The notes: generated from the letters alone by a model not told the origin. Shown: positions 50,831 through 60,496, counted from the first letter of the stretch. The stretch: 64,000 bases of DNA from an uncultured Eubacterium sp. (GCA_945946665.1 CAMEWO010000003.1:1-64000), one strand, 5' to 3'. A program made the numbers and translations.

Positions 50831-52141
50831 ATGGCAAAGAAACATTATTCAGACAGAAATTTAAAATTTGAGACATTACAGTTACATGTAGGACAGGAAT
50901 CAGCAGACCCTGCAACAGATGCAAGAGCAGTTCCAATTTATCAGACATCAAGCTATGTATTTCATAATTCACAGCATGCAGAAGACAGATTTGCATTAAA
51001 GGACGCTGGCAATATCTATGGAAGACTCACTAATCCAACTGAGGATGTGTTCGAGAGAAGAATTGCAGCTCTTGAAGGTGGTGTGGCAGCTCTGGCTGTG
51101 GCATCTGGTGCGGCAGCAGTATCTTATACAATTCAGAATCTTGCATTTGCAGGTGACCATATTGTTGCAGCTAAGAATATATATGGAGGAACATATAACT
51201 ATCTTGCTCATACAATTGTTGACTTTGGAGTTTCAACCACATTTGTTGACCCTCTTGACCCACAGAATTTTGAAAATGCAATCCAGGATAATACTAAGGC
51301 ATTGTACATAGAGGTTCTTGGTAATCCTAATTCAGAGGTTACAGATATCGAGGCTGTTGCAAAGATTGCCCATGCACATGGCATTCCTCTTGTTATTGAT
51401 TCAACATTTGCCACACCATATCTGGTAAGACCAATTGAATATGGCGCTGATATTGTAATTCATTCTGCAACCAAGTTTATTGGTGGTCATGGAACAACCA
51501 TAGGTGGTGTGATAATTGATGCTGGTAAGTTTGACTGGAAAGCATCTGGAAAATTTCCACAGTTTACAGAGCCTAATGAAAGTTATCATGGAATAAGTTT
51601 TGTAGACGCTGCCGGTCCAGCTGCATTTATTACAAGAATCAGAGCTATACTTCTTCGTGACACTGGTGCTACAATATCACCAATATCTTCATGGATATTT
51701 ATTCAGGGACTTGAGACTCTGTCATTAAGAGTTGAGCGTCATGTTGAGAATGCACTTAAGGTTGTGGATTATCTTTCTAAGCATCCATTGGTTGAGAAGG
51801 TTAACCATCCATCTGTATCAACTGATCCAGAGCAGCAGAAACTCTATAAGAAGTATTTCCCTAACGGAGGAGGCTCTATATTTACATTTGAGATTAAGGG
51901 TGACGAGAATAAGGCAAAGGAATTTATTGATAATCTGGAGCTTTTCTCACTTCTTGCAAATGTTGCAGATGTTAAATCTCTTGCTATTCATCCTGCAAGC
52001 ACAACTCATTCGGAATTAAATGAAAAGGAACTTGCTGAACAGGGAATTAAGCCTAATACAATACGTCTTTCAATTGGTACAGAGAATATTGATGATATCA
52101 TTGAAGACCTTGATGAGGCATTTAAGGCAATTTCCGACTGA
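50831..52141 (+). CDS. metY: O-acetylhomoserine sulfhydrylase (aminocarboxypropyltransferase)
   Basis: This encodes 436 residues with an AAAGGAG box. It is a Cys/Met-metabolism PLP enzyme: RLTNPTEDVFERRIAALEGG near the N-terminus, the PLP lysine in HSATKFIGGHGTTIGG, and the C-terminal TIRLSIGTENIDDII. Length and the long inserts match MetY rather than MetB/MetC. It makes homocysteine from O-acetylhomoserine and sulfide, feeding MetH encoded downstream. No SAM riboswitch is seen before it. Confidence 0.94.
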   Translation: MAKKHYSDRNLKFETLQLHVGQESADPATDARAVPIYQTSSYVFHNSQHAEDRFALKDAGNIYGRLTNPTEDVFERRIAALEGGVAALAVASGAAAVSYTIQNLAFAGDHIVAAKNIYGGTYNYLAHTIVDFGVSTTFVDPLDPQNFENAIQDNTKALYIEVLGNPNSEVTDIEAVAKIAHAHGIPLVIDSTFATPYLVRPIEYGADIVIHSATKFIGGHGTTIGGVIIDAGKFDWKASGKFPQFTEPNESYHGISFVDAAGPAAFITRIRAILLRDTGATISPISSWIFIQGLETLSLRVERHVENALKVVDYLSKHPLVEKVNHPSVSTDPEQQKLYKKYFPNGGGSIFTFEIKGDENKAKEFIDNLELFSLLANVADVKSLAIHPASTTHSELNEKELAEQGIKPNTIRLSIGTENIDDIIEDLDEAFKAISD

Positions 52142-52179
52142 TTATAACAGCTCATTTCAGCAATTGCCCAGATTGTGAA

Positions 52180-52400
52180 AACTCAGACTGTACTCTTATA
52201 TAGAAAAAATCACGACGAAGAGAATCTAAGCGTTGCGACGTATATGAATTACACTCGCTTATTTCAGCAACAGCCCTTCAACTCGCCCCTGATGGGGCTC
52301 AGACAATCGGGCAGTTGCTGGCGAAGTGTAATCCATACACGCCGCAACGCTAAGATTTCTTCTAATGTGATTTTTTCTATATAAGAGTACAGTCTGAGTT
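52180..52400. repeat. 221-bp nearly perfect palindrome (MITE-like)
   Basis: The outer 34 bases (52180-52213 and 52367-52400) are perfect inverted repeats. Inner arms continue with few mismatches (ATCTAAGCGTTGCG with CGCAACGCTAAGAT, TTACACTCGC with GCGAAGTGTAA, and CAGCAAC with GTTGCTG) to a small GC-rich apex. There is no real gene inside; a 69-codon frame across it is an artefact. It could be a miniature transposable element or a very long hairpin RNA between metY and metF. Confidence 0.85.
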
Positions 52401-52642
52401 GCTATAATTCGGAAAATTGCCTAATTGGTGGCGAATTGTAAAATAAACACGTCGCTCTGGGACAGACAGCCGGGAAAATGGGGAAGGGCGAAGTGGATAA
52501 AATTCTTTATATTTTGACGGGTACATGGTATAATTATCCTGCTTGTGTTAAGGTATGGTGCGGTGTGATGGCTTGTACCGGACGGATGGCGGATGAGATT
52601 TTAGAGATTTAAGATTAATTTACGGATAAGAAAGGTTACAAC
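52401..52642 (+). other. Leader region of metF
   Basis: A TATAAT lies near 52530 without a good -35 box at the right distance. A G-rich stretch (about 52540-52600) precedes the ribosome binding site. I see none of the conserved SAM-I or T-box segments that often control methionine genes in this group. Confidence 0.4.
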
Positions 52643-53509
52643 ATGGAAATTAAAGATATATTAGGTAAAGACAGGGTTACATTGTCGTTTGAGGTGTTTC
52701 CTCCAAAACAGACTTCTAACAGCGAGGAGGTTGAAAGGGCTGCATATGGAGTGGCAGAGCTTAAACCAAGCTATATGAGTGTTACATATGGAGCTGGTGG
52801 AAGTACAAGAAGCAATACTTTAAGAATTGCCCAGAAGATTCAGGATACATATGGAATCACAACAATTGCCCATCTTACATGTGTAGGGGCCACAAAGGAG
52901 AGTATTAATTCGGCTTTGAAGGATTTACGGGAAGCTGGTGTATCTAATATTTTAGCTTTAAGAGGAGATAAGCCAAGAGATTTCCAGGGAGAGCCATTTG
53001 TAGACTATCATTATGCTTCTGAGCTGGTGGAGGATATTAAGAAGTTTGGAGGATTCTGTGTAGGAGGAGCTTGTTATCCTGAGGGACACACAGATTCTGT
53101 TAATAAAAGAGAGGATATTGCTAACCTCAAGAAAAAGGTTGACGCGGGATGTGAATTTTTGACAACCCAGATGTTTTTTGATAATAACATATTCTATAAT
53201 TTTCTGTTTAAGGCGAGGGAAGCGGGAATTACTGTACCTGTTATTCCCGGAATTATGCCGATTACAAGGGTTAATCAGGTGGCAAATGCTGTTTCGCTGT
53301 CAGGATGTAATGTTCCGGAGCGTTTTAAGAGTATTGTGGACAGATTTGGAGATAATCCTAAGGCAATGCAGCAGGCTGGAATCGCGTATGCCACAGACCA
53401 GATTATTGACCTGATTGCCAATGGAATTAACAATATTCATGTGTATTCAATGAATAAACCGGAAGTAGCAAAGGGAATTATGGATAACTTATCTGAAATA
53501 ATAAAATGA
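52643..53509 (+). CDS. metF: 5,10-methylenetetrahydrofolate reductase
   Basis: This encodes 288 residues. MetF motifs are SFEVFPPKQ with the catalytic Glu, SVTYGAGGS, LALRGDKP and FLTTQMFFDN. The TIM-barrel flavoprotein makes 5-methyl-THF, the methyl donor for MetH. It lacks the C-terminal regulatory domain, as in all short bacterial MetF. It leads the metF, activation protein, metH operon. Confidence 0.96.
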   Translation: MEIKDILGKDRVTLSFEVFPPKQTSNSEEVERAAYGVAELKPSYMSVTYGAGGSTRSNTLRIAQKIQDTYGITTIAHLTCVGATKESINSALKDLREAGVSNILALRGDKPRDFQGEPFVDYHYASELVEDIKKFGGFCVGGACYPEGHTDSVNKREDIANLKKKVDAGCEFLTTQMFFDNNIFYNFLFKAREAGITVPVIPGIMPITRVNQVANAVSLSGCNVPERFKSIVDRFGDNPKAMQQAGIAYATDQIIDLIANGINNIHVYSMNKPEVAKGIMDNLSEIIK

Positions 53510-53560
53510 TACAAGGGTGAATTCCCTTTATAATTCATTAATTAATAAAGGCTGGAATGT

Positions 53561-54202
53561 ATGGATATTAACGTAAGAGAGGCTTTACGCTATCTTGGAT
53601 ATGGCAGGAATCAGGCAGATGAGGCTGTGATGGGAATGGTAAGTGAGTGTGTTGACAAAGTGCGGCAGACGGCTAATCCCAAGTCTGTTTACAGGAGATT
53701 TCCTCTCAATATAACAGATGATAATTACATTGAGGCGGCTGGTATAAGAGTTAAGAGCAACAGTCTTGCAAAGAACTTAAAGGATTGTAGTGATGTTATA
53801 TTCTTTGCTGCCACACTTGGTACAGATGTGGACAGACTGCTCAACAGATATCTTAAGCTGGATATTACCAGGGCAGCAGTTTTTCAGGCTGTGGCAGCAG
53901 CGGCGATAGAGGGATACTGTAATGAATGCCAGAAAAAGATTGAGGAGGAGGCTGCTGCAGAAGGGCTGTACGTAAGACCAAGATTCAGTCCCGGGTATGG
54001 TGACCTTCCACTTAATATACAGAGCAAGTTCCTGTCTGTTCTTAACACACATAAAACCATTGGACTTACTCTGTCAGAGGGAGATATTATGATTCCTGAA
54101 AAGTCAGTTTCTGCAATTATGGGACTTAGCCACAGGAATATGAAATGCAGCATAGAAGGATGTGAGAGCTGCGAAAAAACAGACTGCGCATACAGGCGGT
54201 AG
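53561..54202 (+). CDS. Separate methionine synthase B12-reactivation-domain protein
   Basis: This encodes 213 residues. The protein resembles the AdoMet-binding activation domain of MetH: ALRYLGYGRNQADE, FFAATLGTDVDRLLNRY, and PRFSPGYGDLPLNIQSKFLSVL with the GYGD-like loop. A C-terminal cysteine cluster (CSIEGCESCEKTDC) is an extra feature not found in classical MetH. It supplies in trans the reductive reactivation of cobalamin missing from the following MetH. Confidence 0.9.
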   Translation: MDINVREALRYLGYGRNQADEAVMGMVSECVDKVRQTANPKSVYRRFPLNITDDNYIEAAGIRVKSNSLAKNLKDCSDVIFFAATLGTDVDRLLNRYLKLDITRAAVFQAVAAAAIEGYCNECQKKIEEEAAAEGLYVRPRFSPGYGDLPLNIQSKFLSVLNTHKTIGLTLSEGDIMIPEKSVSAIMGLSHRNMKCSIEGCESCEKTDCAYRR

Positions 54203-54217
54203 AAAGGCATAATTACT

Positions 54218-56695
54218 ATGAATATAAGAGACGAAATAGGCAAAAGATTACTGTTCTTTGACGGTGGAATGGGTTCACTGCTTCAGAAGAGAGGACTTCA
54301 GGCAGGGGAGCTTCCTGAAACATGGAATATTCTTAAGCCGGATGTATTGACAGAGATTCATAAGGAGTATGCAGAGGCAGGTGCTGACATAATTCTTGCC
54401 AATACATTTGGTGCAAACAGATTCAAATATGCAGACAATCTGGAAGAGATTGTGAATGCTGCTGTTGTTAATGCCAGGGAAGGTATAAGGCTCAGTGGAA
54501 GACAGGCATATGTTGCGCTTGATGTAGGACCAACAGGTAAATTGTTAAAGCCTATGGGAACACTTGACTTTGAAGAGGCAGTAGATGTGTTTGCTGACGT
54601 GGTAAAGGCAGGTGTGAAGGCTGGAGTTGATCTTATTCTGATTGAGACAATGAATGATTCCTATGAGCTTAAAGCTGCAATGCTGGCAGCAAAGGAAAAT
54701 AGTGATTTACCTGTCTTTGCAACAGTTGTTTTCGATGAAAAGCATAAAATGCTTACGGGAGCCAGCCCAATGGCTATAGTTGCCATGCTTGAGGGACTTC
54801 ATGCGGATGCCATTGGAATGAACTGTGGACTGGGACCAAAGGAACTTCTTCCTATATTTCAGGAAATGGCCCAGTATGCTTCTTGTCCTTTGATAATTAA
54901 TCCTAATGCCGGACTTCCAAGAAATGACCATGGAAAAACTGTTTATGATGTAGGTCCGGAAGAGTTTGCAGAGGGAATGGTTCCATTTGTGGAAGCAGGA
55001 GCATGGTTTGCAGGAGGATGTTGCGGAACAACTCCTGAGCATATTAAGGCTCTTGTGGACAGATGCAGGAATATGGATATTAAGCCTCTTACCGAGAAGG
55101 ATTACACTATTGTAACATCATATTCACAGGCAGTTTCCATAGGAAATAAGCCAGTAATTATCGGTGAAAGAATTAATCCTACTGGAAAGAAGAAGTTTAA
55201 ACAGGCATTAAGGGACAAGGATATGGAATATATTCTTGAGGAAGGTGTTAAGCAGGCTGATTCAGGGGCTGATATTCTCGATGTAAATGTAGGACTTCCA
55301 GAAATTGATGAAGTGGAGATGATGAAGAAGACAGTATACGAACTTCAGAGTATTCTTCCTCTTCCTCTACAGATTGATACAACAGATCCTGCCGCAATGG
55401 AAGCAGCGTTAAGAATGTATAATGGAAAGGCAATGGTTAACTCTGTTAATGGAAAGCAGGAGGTTATGGAAAAAATATTTCCTCTTGTCCAGAAGTACGG
55501 AGGCGTAGTTGTAGGCCTGGCTCTTGATGAAGATGGAATTCCATCTACCGCAGAGGGCAGACTTGCCATTGCAGAGAAAATATATAATACCGCTGCAAAG
55601 TATGGTATAAGCAGAAAAGATATTGTGATAGATGCTCTTACCATGACAATGAGTACTGATGATAATTCTGCCAATGTGACACTGGAAACGGTGAGAAGAA
55701 TTAAGGAGCAGGGCGGAAGAACAGTGCTGGGAGTATCTAACATTTCATTTGGACTTCCACAGAGGGAAGTGATAACATCATCATTTTTCCTTCTTGCAAT
55801 GGGAGCCGGACTTTCAGCAGGAATTATTAATCCTAATTCAGCATCCATGAGACAGGCATATGACAGCTTCTGTGTACTGGGAGGATTTGATGCACAGTGC
55901 ATGAATTATATTGAAAAATATGCTGTAGCAGCACCAGTACCACCAGCAGGAACCGTTTCAACTCCGGTGCAGGGTGGCAGCACATCTGCGTCAGGTTCAG
56001 AGAGCTCATCAGGCAGTGCGGGTTTATCAGGCGTAACGACATCTGTGGGAGGAACATCCCAGAATCAGCTGGAACTTACGCTTACAGACTGCATAGTGAA
56101 GGGATTAAAGGAACAGTCTTATAAAGCTACAATAGAAACACTGAAAACAAGGGATGCCATGGCTGTAATTAACGAAGAACTTGTTCCTGCCCTTGATATT
56201 GTAGGAAAAGGATTTGAAAAGGGAACGGTTTTCCTTCCACAGCTTCTTATGAGTGCAGAGGCGGCTAAGGCGGGATTTGAGGCAATTAAGGAACATATGG
56301 AAAGCCAGGGCTCTGTTCAGGAGAAGAAAGCAACAATTGTAATTGCCACAGTAAAGGGTGATATTCACGATATTGGAAAGAATATTGTCAAGGTTCTGCT
56401 GGAAAACTATGGTTATGATGTGATAGATTTAGGTAAGGACGTACCACCAGAGGTGGTAGTTGATACTGTTGTTGAGAAGCATGCTCCTTTATGCGGACTT
56501 AGTGCTCTTATGACAACAACTGTAGTTAGTATGGAAGAGACAATAAAGAAGCTTCGGGAGAAAGCACCATGGTGTAAAGTGATGGTAGGCGGAGCGGTTC
56601 TTACCCAGGAATATGCAGACATGATAGGCGCAGATTTCTATGGCAAGGACGCAATGCAGTCAGTTCATTATGCAGAAGAATTATTAAATAAGTAA
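54218..56695 (+). CDS. metH: B12-dependent methionine synthase without reactivation domain
   Basis: This encodes 825 residues. The homocysteine/zinc domain covers about 1-300 (FFDGGMGSLLQKRG, GMNCGLGP, GGCCGTTPEH with two zinc Cys). The pterin domain covers about 310-565 (GERINPTGKKKFK, DVNVGLPEID). The cobalamin cap and binding domains run from about 620 to 825, with the B12-coordinating His in GDIHDIGKNIV. A low-complexity Ser/Gly/Thr-rich linker of about 45 residues (about 570-615) separates pterin and cobalamin parts. The activation domain is encoded by the gene just upstream. It methylates homocysteine from MetY with 5-methyl-THF from MetF. Confidence 0.95.
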   Translation: MNIRDEIGKRLLFFDGGMGSLLQKRGLQAGELPETWNILKPDVLTEIHKEYAEAGADIILANTFGANRFKYADNLEEIVNAAVVNAREGIRLSGRQAYVALDVGPTGKLLKPMGTLDFEEAVDVFADVVKAGVKAGVDLILIETMNDSYELKAAMLAAKENSDLPVFATVVFDEKHKMLTGASPMAIVAMLEGLHADAIGMNCGLGPKELLPIFQEMAQYASCPLIINPNAGLPRNDHGKTVYDVGPEEFAEGMVPFVEAGAWFAGGCCGTTPEHIKALVDRCRNMDIKPLTEKDYTIVTSYSQAVSIGNKPVIIGERINPTGKKKFKQALRDKDMEYILEEGVKQADSGADILDVNVGLPEIDEVEMMKKTVYELQSILPLPLQIDTTDPAAMEAALRMYNGKAMVNSVNGKQEVMEKIFPLVQKYGGVVVGLALDEDGIPSTAEGRLAIAEKIYNTAAKYGISRKDIVIDALTMTMSTDDNSANVTLETVRRIKEQGGRTVLGVSNISFGLPQREVITSSFFLLAMGAGLSAGIINPNSASMRQAYDSFCVLGGFDAQCMNYIEKYAVAAPVPPAGTVSTPVQGGSTSASGSESSSGSAGLSGVTTSVGGTSQNQLELTLTDCIVKGLKEQSYKATIETLKTRDAMAVINEELVPALDIVGKGFEKGTVFLPQLLMSAEAAKAGFEAIKEHMESQGSVQEKKATIVIATVKGDIHDIGKNIVKVLLENYGYDVIDLGKDVPPEVVVDTVVEKHAPLCGLSALMTTTVVSMEETIKKLREKAPWCKVMVGGAVLTQEYADMIGADFYGKDAMQSVHYAEELLNK

Positions 56696-56749
56696 TATGA
56701 TATATTTATAAAAGTGCAATTAATATGCACGGAATGGAGGATATTTATT

Positions 56750-57187
56750 ATGAAATTTGAAGTGTTACAGAAGGAAATGATTGCCGCAATGAAGGCAAGG
56801 GATAAGGCAAGAAAAGATTCTATATCAGCGCTTGTATCAGCAGCTAAAAAACTTGCTATTGATGGTGGATGCAGGGAAGATATTCCTGAAGAGATGGTAG
56901 ATCAGGCAATCATGAAGGAAATGAAGAGCGTTAAGGAGCAGATTGATACATGCCCTGCTGACAGAACTGAGCTTCTTGAAGAGTACAAGGCAAGACTGGC
57001 AGTATATGAGGAGTTTGCACCTAAGATGCTTTCAGAAGATGAAGTAAAGGCTATTATTAACGAGAAGTTTTCAGATGTTGTGGCTACTAAGAATAAGGGT
57101 CAGATTATGAAAGCTGTTATGGGTGAACTTAAAGGTAAGGCAGATGGAAAGGTAATCAATCAGGTTGTATCTGACCTTTGTAAATAA
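56750..57187 (+). CDS. yqeY: GatB/YqeY-domain protein
   Basis: This encodes 145 residues from the ATG at 56750, which has a GGAGG box; a longer frame to 56714 is unlikely. It matches YqeY (KEMIAAMKARDKARKDSISALVSAAK, later EVKAIINEKFSDVVATKNKGQIMKAVMGELKGKADGKVINQVV). The domain is shared with the tail of GatB and is thought to bind tRNA, but the cellular role is not settled. It ends at a terminator shared with bioY. Confidence 0.92.
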   Translation: MKFEVLQKEMIAAMKARDKARKDSISALVSAAKKLAIDGGCREDIPEEMVDQAIMKEMKSVKEQIDTCPADRTELLEEYKARLAVYEEFAPKMLSEDEVKAIINEKFSDVVATKNKGQIMKAVMGELKGKADGKVINQVVSDLCK

Positions 57188-57247
57188 AAAACATACCAGT
57201 TACAGTAGAATAGTTAATAGAACTTTTAAATATGTATATCAAGTAAT

Positions 57248-57283
57248 AAAAAAGCTGGGGGCATTATGCCAACCCAGCTTTAT
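57248..57283. terminator. Bidirectional terminator between yqeY and bioY
   Basis: AAAGCTGGG pairs with CCCAGCTTT with A and T runs on both sides. The bioY stop codon (57264-57266) lies in the loop. Confidence 0.85.
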
Positions 57284-57818
57284 TTAAAGCTTTCTTTAAT
57301 ACCGGACCTGCTATCATGGCAAGTACCATCTTAATCAAATCCCCAGGAATGAATGGAATAACGCCTGCCCACAGGGCTGCCTTAAAGTTCATATGCGCCT
57401 CGTATGCAAGCCATGCAGTTCCGAATATATAGCATACAGCAGTTCCTAAAATCATTCCAACCAGGCACATATACCATTTTGAATAAAATTTTTCAATAAA
57501 AAATCCTGATATAATTGCAAGAGGTATGAAACCAATAAGATATCCTCCAGTAGGTCCGAAAAGCTTTCCAGGACCACCTGTGAAGCCTGAAAATACAGGC
57601 AGTCCAACAAGTCCGATAAGAAGATATATTACATAGCTTGCTGTTCCCTTCCACGTTCCAATAACATACAGTGAGAAGTAGATTACCAGATTAGTAAGTG
57701 ATATTGGTACAGGACCGATTGGCAGCGAAAAAGGTGCCAGTATACATGTTATTGCGGAGAATATTGCGATTAATGCAATTGTTTTGATTGAGATTTGTTC
57801 TTTTACGTTAGTGTTCAT
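57264..57818 (-). CDS. bioY: Biotin transporter substrate-binding subunit BioY
   Basis: This encodes 184 residues with six membrane segments. BioY motifs include FSLPIGPVPISLTNLVIYFS and GFTGGPGKLFGPTGGYLIGF. It is the S-component of an ECF transporter, and no EcfA/EcfT gene is nearby. It lies 89 bases downstream of bioB in the same direction, under the same BirA-type operator. The stop codon lies inside the terminator loop. Confidence 0.95.
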   Translation of the reverse strand: MNTNVKEQISIKTIALIAIFSAITCILAPFSLPIGPVPISLTNLVIYFSLYVIGTWKGTASYVIYLLIGLVGLPVFSGFTGGPGKLFGPTGGYLIGFIPLAIISGFFIEKFYSKWYMCLVGMILGTAVCYIFGTAWLAYEAHMNFKAALWAGVIPFIPGDLIKMVLAMIAGPVLKKALNKAGLA

Positions 57819-57907
57819 AAGTACTCCTTAATGTAATATATAATTCTTTAATGCTATTTCCGTATGTTTTATTGCTATGTGATGCAATTTAATGCTATCT
57901 GATGCTG

Positions 57908-58861
57908 TCAGATATCGAAGCCCATCTGTGTAAGCATTTCTTTATCCTGGCTTGTATTATTGCCAACTGTGGTAAGCATATTTCCGGTAATTGTTGCGTT
58001 AACACCTGCATAAAAAAGGCGTTTGCCCCCATCTTTAAAATAATTGCGGCCGGCAGCCATTCTCACATAGGCAGTTGGATTGATATACCGGAATAATGCC
58101 ACAGTTCTTATGATGTCATCCTCTGAAAGAGGAGGAACATCCTCAAGGGCAGTTCCTTTTACAGGAATAAGGGCGTTGATTGGAATGGATTCTATCTCTA
58201 GTTCAGACAGAGATACAGCCATATCAATACGATCTTCCCAGGTTTCTCCCATTCCAATAATTCCACCGGAGCATACCGTAAGTCCGGCTTCTTTTGCCAT
58301 TCTGATTTCCCTGATTTTATCCTGATAGGTATGGGTTGTGCAGATGTAAGGGAAAAATCTTTCCGAGGTTTCTATATTTTCGTGATACATAGTAACACCA
58401 GCAGCTTTTAACCTTACAAATGCTTCTTTGGAAAGAAGTCCGTGGGAGTCACATAGTCTTAATGAACCACATTCTTTATGTAATTTTTCATATATTCCGA
58501 CCAGCTTGTCCAGGTCTTTTCCTTCAACTGTTCTTCCTGCGGTAACAATAGAGTAAGCATGAACTCCATCTGCCTGTCGTTCTTTGCAGTCAGCAAGAAC
58601 TGTATCTTCGTCAAGAATGTCATAGGTCTGGCAGTCTGTGTGGTGGAAAGAAGACTGGGCACAGAATTTACAGTTTTCGCTGCATTTTCCAGCTCTGCCA
58701 TTAATAATTGTGCATAAATCAACATGGTTATGGCACAGAGCTTCCCGTATCATGTCTGCCCCTTCTGCCATTTCATCAAGTGGAGCAGTAATAAAGATGG
58801 ATAAATCATCTTTTCTTGTAAGTCTCCTGCCATTAATAATATCTTCAGCAAGTTTTTTCAT
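57908..58861 (-). CDS. bioB: Biotin synthase
   Basis: This encodes 317 residues. It is a radical SAM enzyme with CSENCKFC (CxxxCxxC) near residues 57-64 and the [2Fe-2S]-ligand Cys in later segments such as RLCDSHG and TVCSGGIIGMGET. It inserts sulfur into dethiobiotin. No bioF, bioA or bioD lies nearby, so the cell may depend on imported dethiobiotin or biotin, consistent with the neighbouring bioY. Confidence 0.95.
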   Translation of the reverse strand: MKKLAEDIINGRRLTRKDDLSIFITAPLDEMAEGADMIREALCHNHVDLCTIINGRAGKCSENCKFCAQSSFHHTDCQTYDILDEDTVLADCKERQADGVHAYSIVTAGRTVEGKDLDKLVGIYEKLHKECGSLRLCDSHGLLSKEAFVRLKAAGVTMYHENIETSERFFPYICTTHTYQDKIREIRMAKEAGLTVCSGGIIGMGETWEDRIDMAVSLSELEIESIPINALIPVKGTALEDVPPLSEDDIIRTVALFRYINPTAYVRMAAGRNYFKDGGKRLFYAGVNATITGNMLTTVGNNTSQDKEMLTQMGFDI

Positions 58862-58895
58862 CAGTGGCTTTCCCTTTCTGCAATATTTTCTCTAC

Positions 58896-58952
58896 GATTA
58901 TAGCATTTTAATCCAGATTGTCAACTTGTAATTATTAAATGGTTAACAATCT
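58896..58952 (-). promoter_or_regulatory. bioB promoter with BirA operator
   Basis: AGATTGTCAACT (58915-58926) and GGTTAACAATCT (58941-58952) are inverted arms (10 of 12 matching) separated by 14 bases, the standard spacing of Firmicute BirA sites. On the minus strand TTGACA (58919-58924), a 16-base spacer and TATAAT (58897-58902) form the promoter, overlapped by the operator. Confidence 0.8.
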
Positions 58953-59080
58953 GCATAACCCAATAACAATACGAAATATTGCAAAAAACGAATTGTTTTG
59001 GTGCCAGTCAGATGATATAATTGGCAAATGCATATTCTGGTTATGGATTAAATAGCTTATAGAAAGGCAGTTCATAAATA

Positions 59081-60445
59081 ATGAAGAAATACAGTGTAGA
59101 TAAGAATAATCTTTTGTTTTCTAATAAAGCTCTTGTGGCATTATTAATCCCTATTGTTGTTGAGCAGCTTCTCAACTCATTTATGGGAATGATAGATACA
59201 ATGATGGTAAGCAATGTAGGAAGCGAGGCACTATCGGGAGTATCTCTGGTAGATTCGGTAAATAACCTTATTGCACAGCTTTTTTCTGCCATGGCTACAG
59301 GTGCGGCTATTGTGTGTTCCCACTATGTTGGAATGAGAGACAAGGATGGCGCTAACAATGCGGCAAAGCAGGTAGTGATTTCGGTTGGTGTTATTGCCCT
59401 GGTCATTACGGTGTTTGGAATTACATTTAAAAGACAAATACTTGGTATAATATTTGGTAGGATTGAACCTGGCGTAATGGAAAATGCTGTAATATATTTT
59501 TTCTTTACAGCTCTTTCATATCCATTCCTTGCATTGTTCAGCGCAGGTTCGGCTATTTTCAGGTCCTGTGGTAACTCAAGATATCCAATGATGGTTTCAG
59601 TAATTTCTAATGTGATTAATATTATTGGAAATTATATTCTTATATTTACATTTGATATGGGTGTAACCGGTGCGGCAATTGCTACATTTATATCAAGGGT
59701 GTTCTGTATGGTGGCTGTATTTGTTGCACTTGCAAAGCCACGACAGGATATTATGGTTAATGATTACATGAATATACGGCCAGACTGGAGCCTAATTAAA
59801 ACTATTCTTGCCATAGGTATTCCTTCTGGAATCGAGAATAGTATGTTCCAGTTTGGAAAGCTGGCAATACAGTCAACTGTATCAACTATGGGCACAGCGG
59901 TAATAGCAGCACAGGCTATGACTAATATTCTGGAGGGGCTTAATGGTATATTTGGCATTGGCGTTGGAATGTGCCTTATGACCGTGGTTGGACAGTGCAT
60001 GGGTGCTGGAAGAAAAGAAGAGGCAAGATATTATATTATTAAGTTATGTCTTATTGCAGAAGTGGGAATTACCATATCTTGTCTTCTGGTGTATGTCCTG
60101 GTAAGACCAGTTACTGTTATTGCAGGAATGGAGAGCACCAGTGCAGCATTGTGTATTGAGATGATGACGGCAATTACTATTGTTAAGCCGTTAATATGGA
60201 CTGGTTCATTTGTTCCTGCCTATGGATTAAGGGCAGCAGGAGATGTGAAGTTCTCCATGACTACATCTATTATTACCATGTGGGGCTGCCGTGTTGCCCT
60301 GTGTATATTCCTTGTAAGAACATACAATATGGGACCAATGGCAGTGTGGTATGGAATGTTTGCTGACTGGGCTTTAAGGAGTGTTATATTCTTCTCAAGA
60401 TTTTTAAGTGGAAAGTGGATGAAGAAAGAAGTTATTAAGAATTGA
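59081..60445 (+). CDS. MATE-family multidrug/organic cation efflux protein
   Basis: This encodes 454 residues with 12 membrane segments in two similar halves. Typical MATE segments are ALLIPIVVEQLLNSFMGMIDTMMVSNVGSEALSGVSLVDS and IFRSCGNSRYPMMVSVISNVINIIGNYIL. It exports substrates with Na+ or H+ influx; the substrate is unknown. It is divergent from bioB. The uracil permease follows 51 bases later in the same direction. Confidence 0.93.
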   Translation: MKKYSVDKNNLLFSNKALVALLIPIVVEQLLNSFMGMIDTMMVSNVGSEALSGVSLVDSVNNLIAQLFSAMATGAAIVCSHYVGMRDKDGANNAAKQVVISVGVIALVITVFGITFKRQILGIIFGRIEPGVMENAVIYFFFTALSYPFLALFSAGSAIFRSCGNSRYPMMVSVISNVINIIGNYILIFTFDMGVTGAAIATFISRVFCMVAVFVALAKPRQDIMVNDYMNIRPDWSLIKTILAIGIPSGIENSMFQFGKLAIQSTVSTMGTAVIAAQAMTNILEGLNGIFGIGVGMCLMTVVGQCMGAGRKEEARYYIIKLCLIAEVGITISCLLVYVLVRPVTVIAGMESTSAALCIEMMTAITIVKPLIWTGSFVPAYGLRAAGDVKFSMTTSIITMWGCRVALCIFLVRTYNMGPMAVWYGMFADWALRSVIFFSRFLSGKWMKKEVIKN

Positions 60446-60496
60446 AGTTATCTCCCAAAAATGTTATTATTAAAAGAAAAACGAGGGAGAAGTCGT

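Noticed and set aside
52175..52384. 69-codon frame inside the 221-bp palindrome
   Set aside because: It is an artefact of the inverted repeat; there is no ribosome binding site and the sequence mirrors itself.
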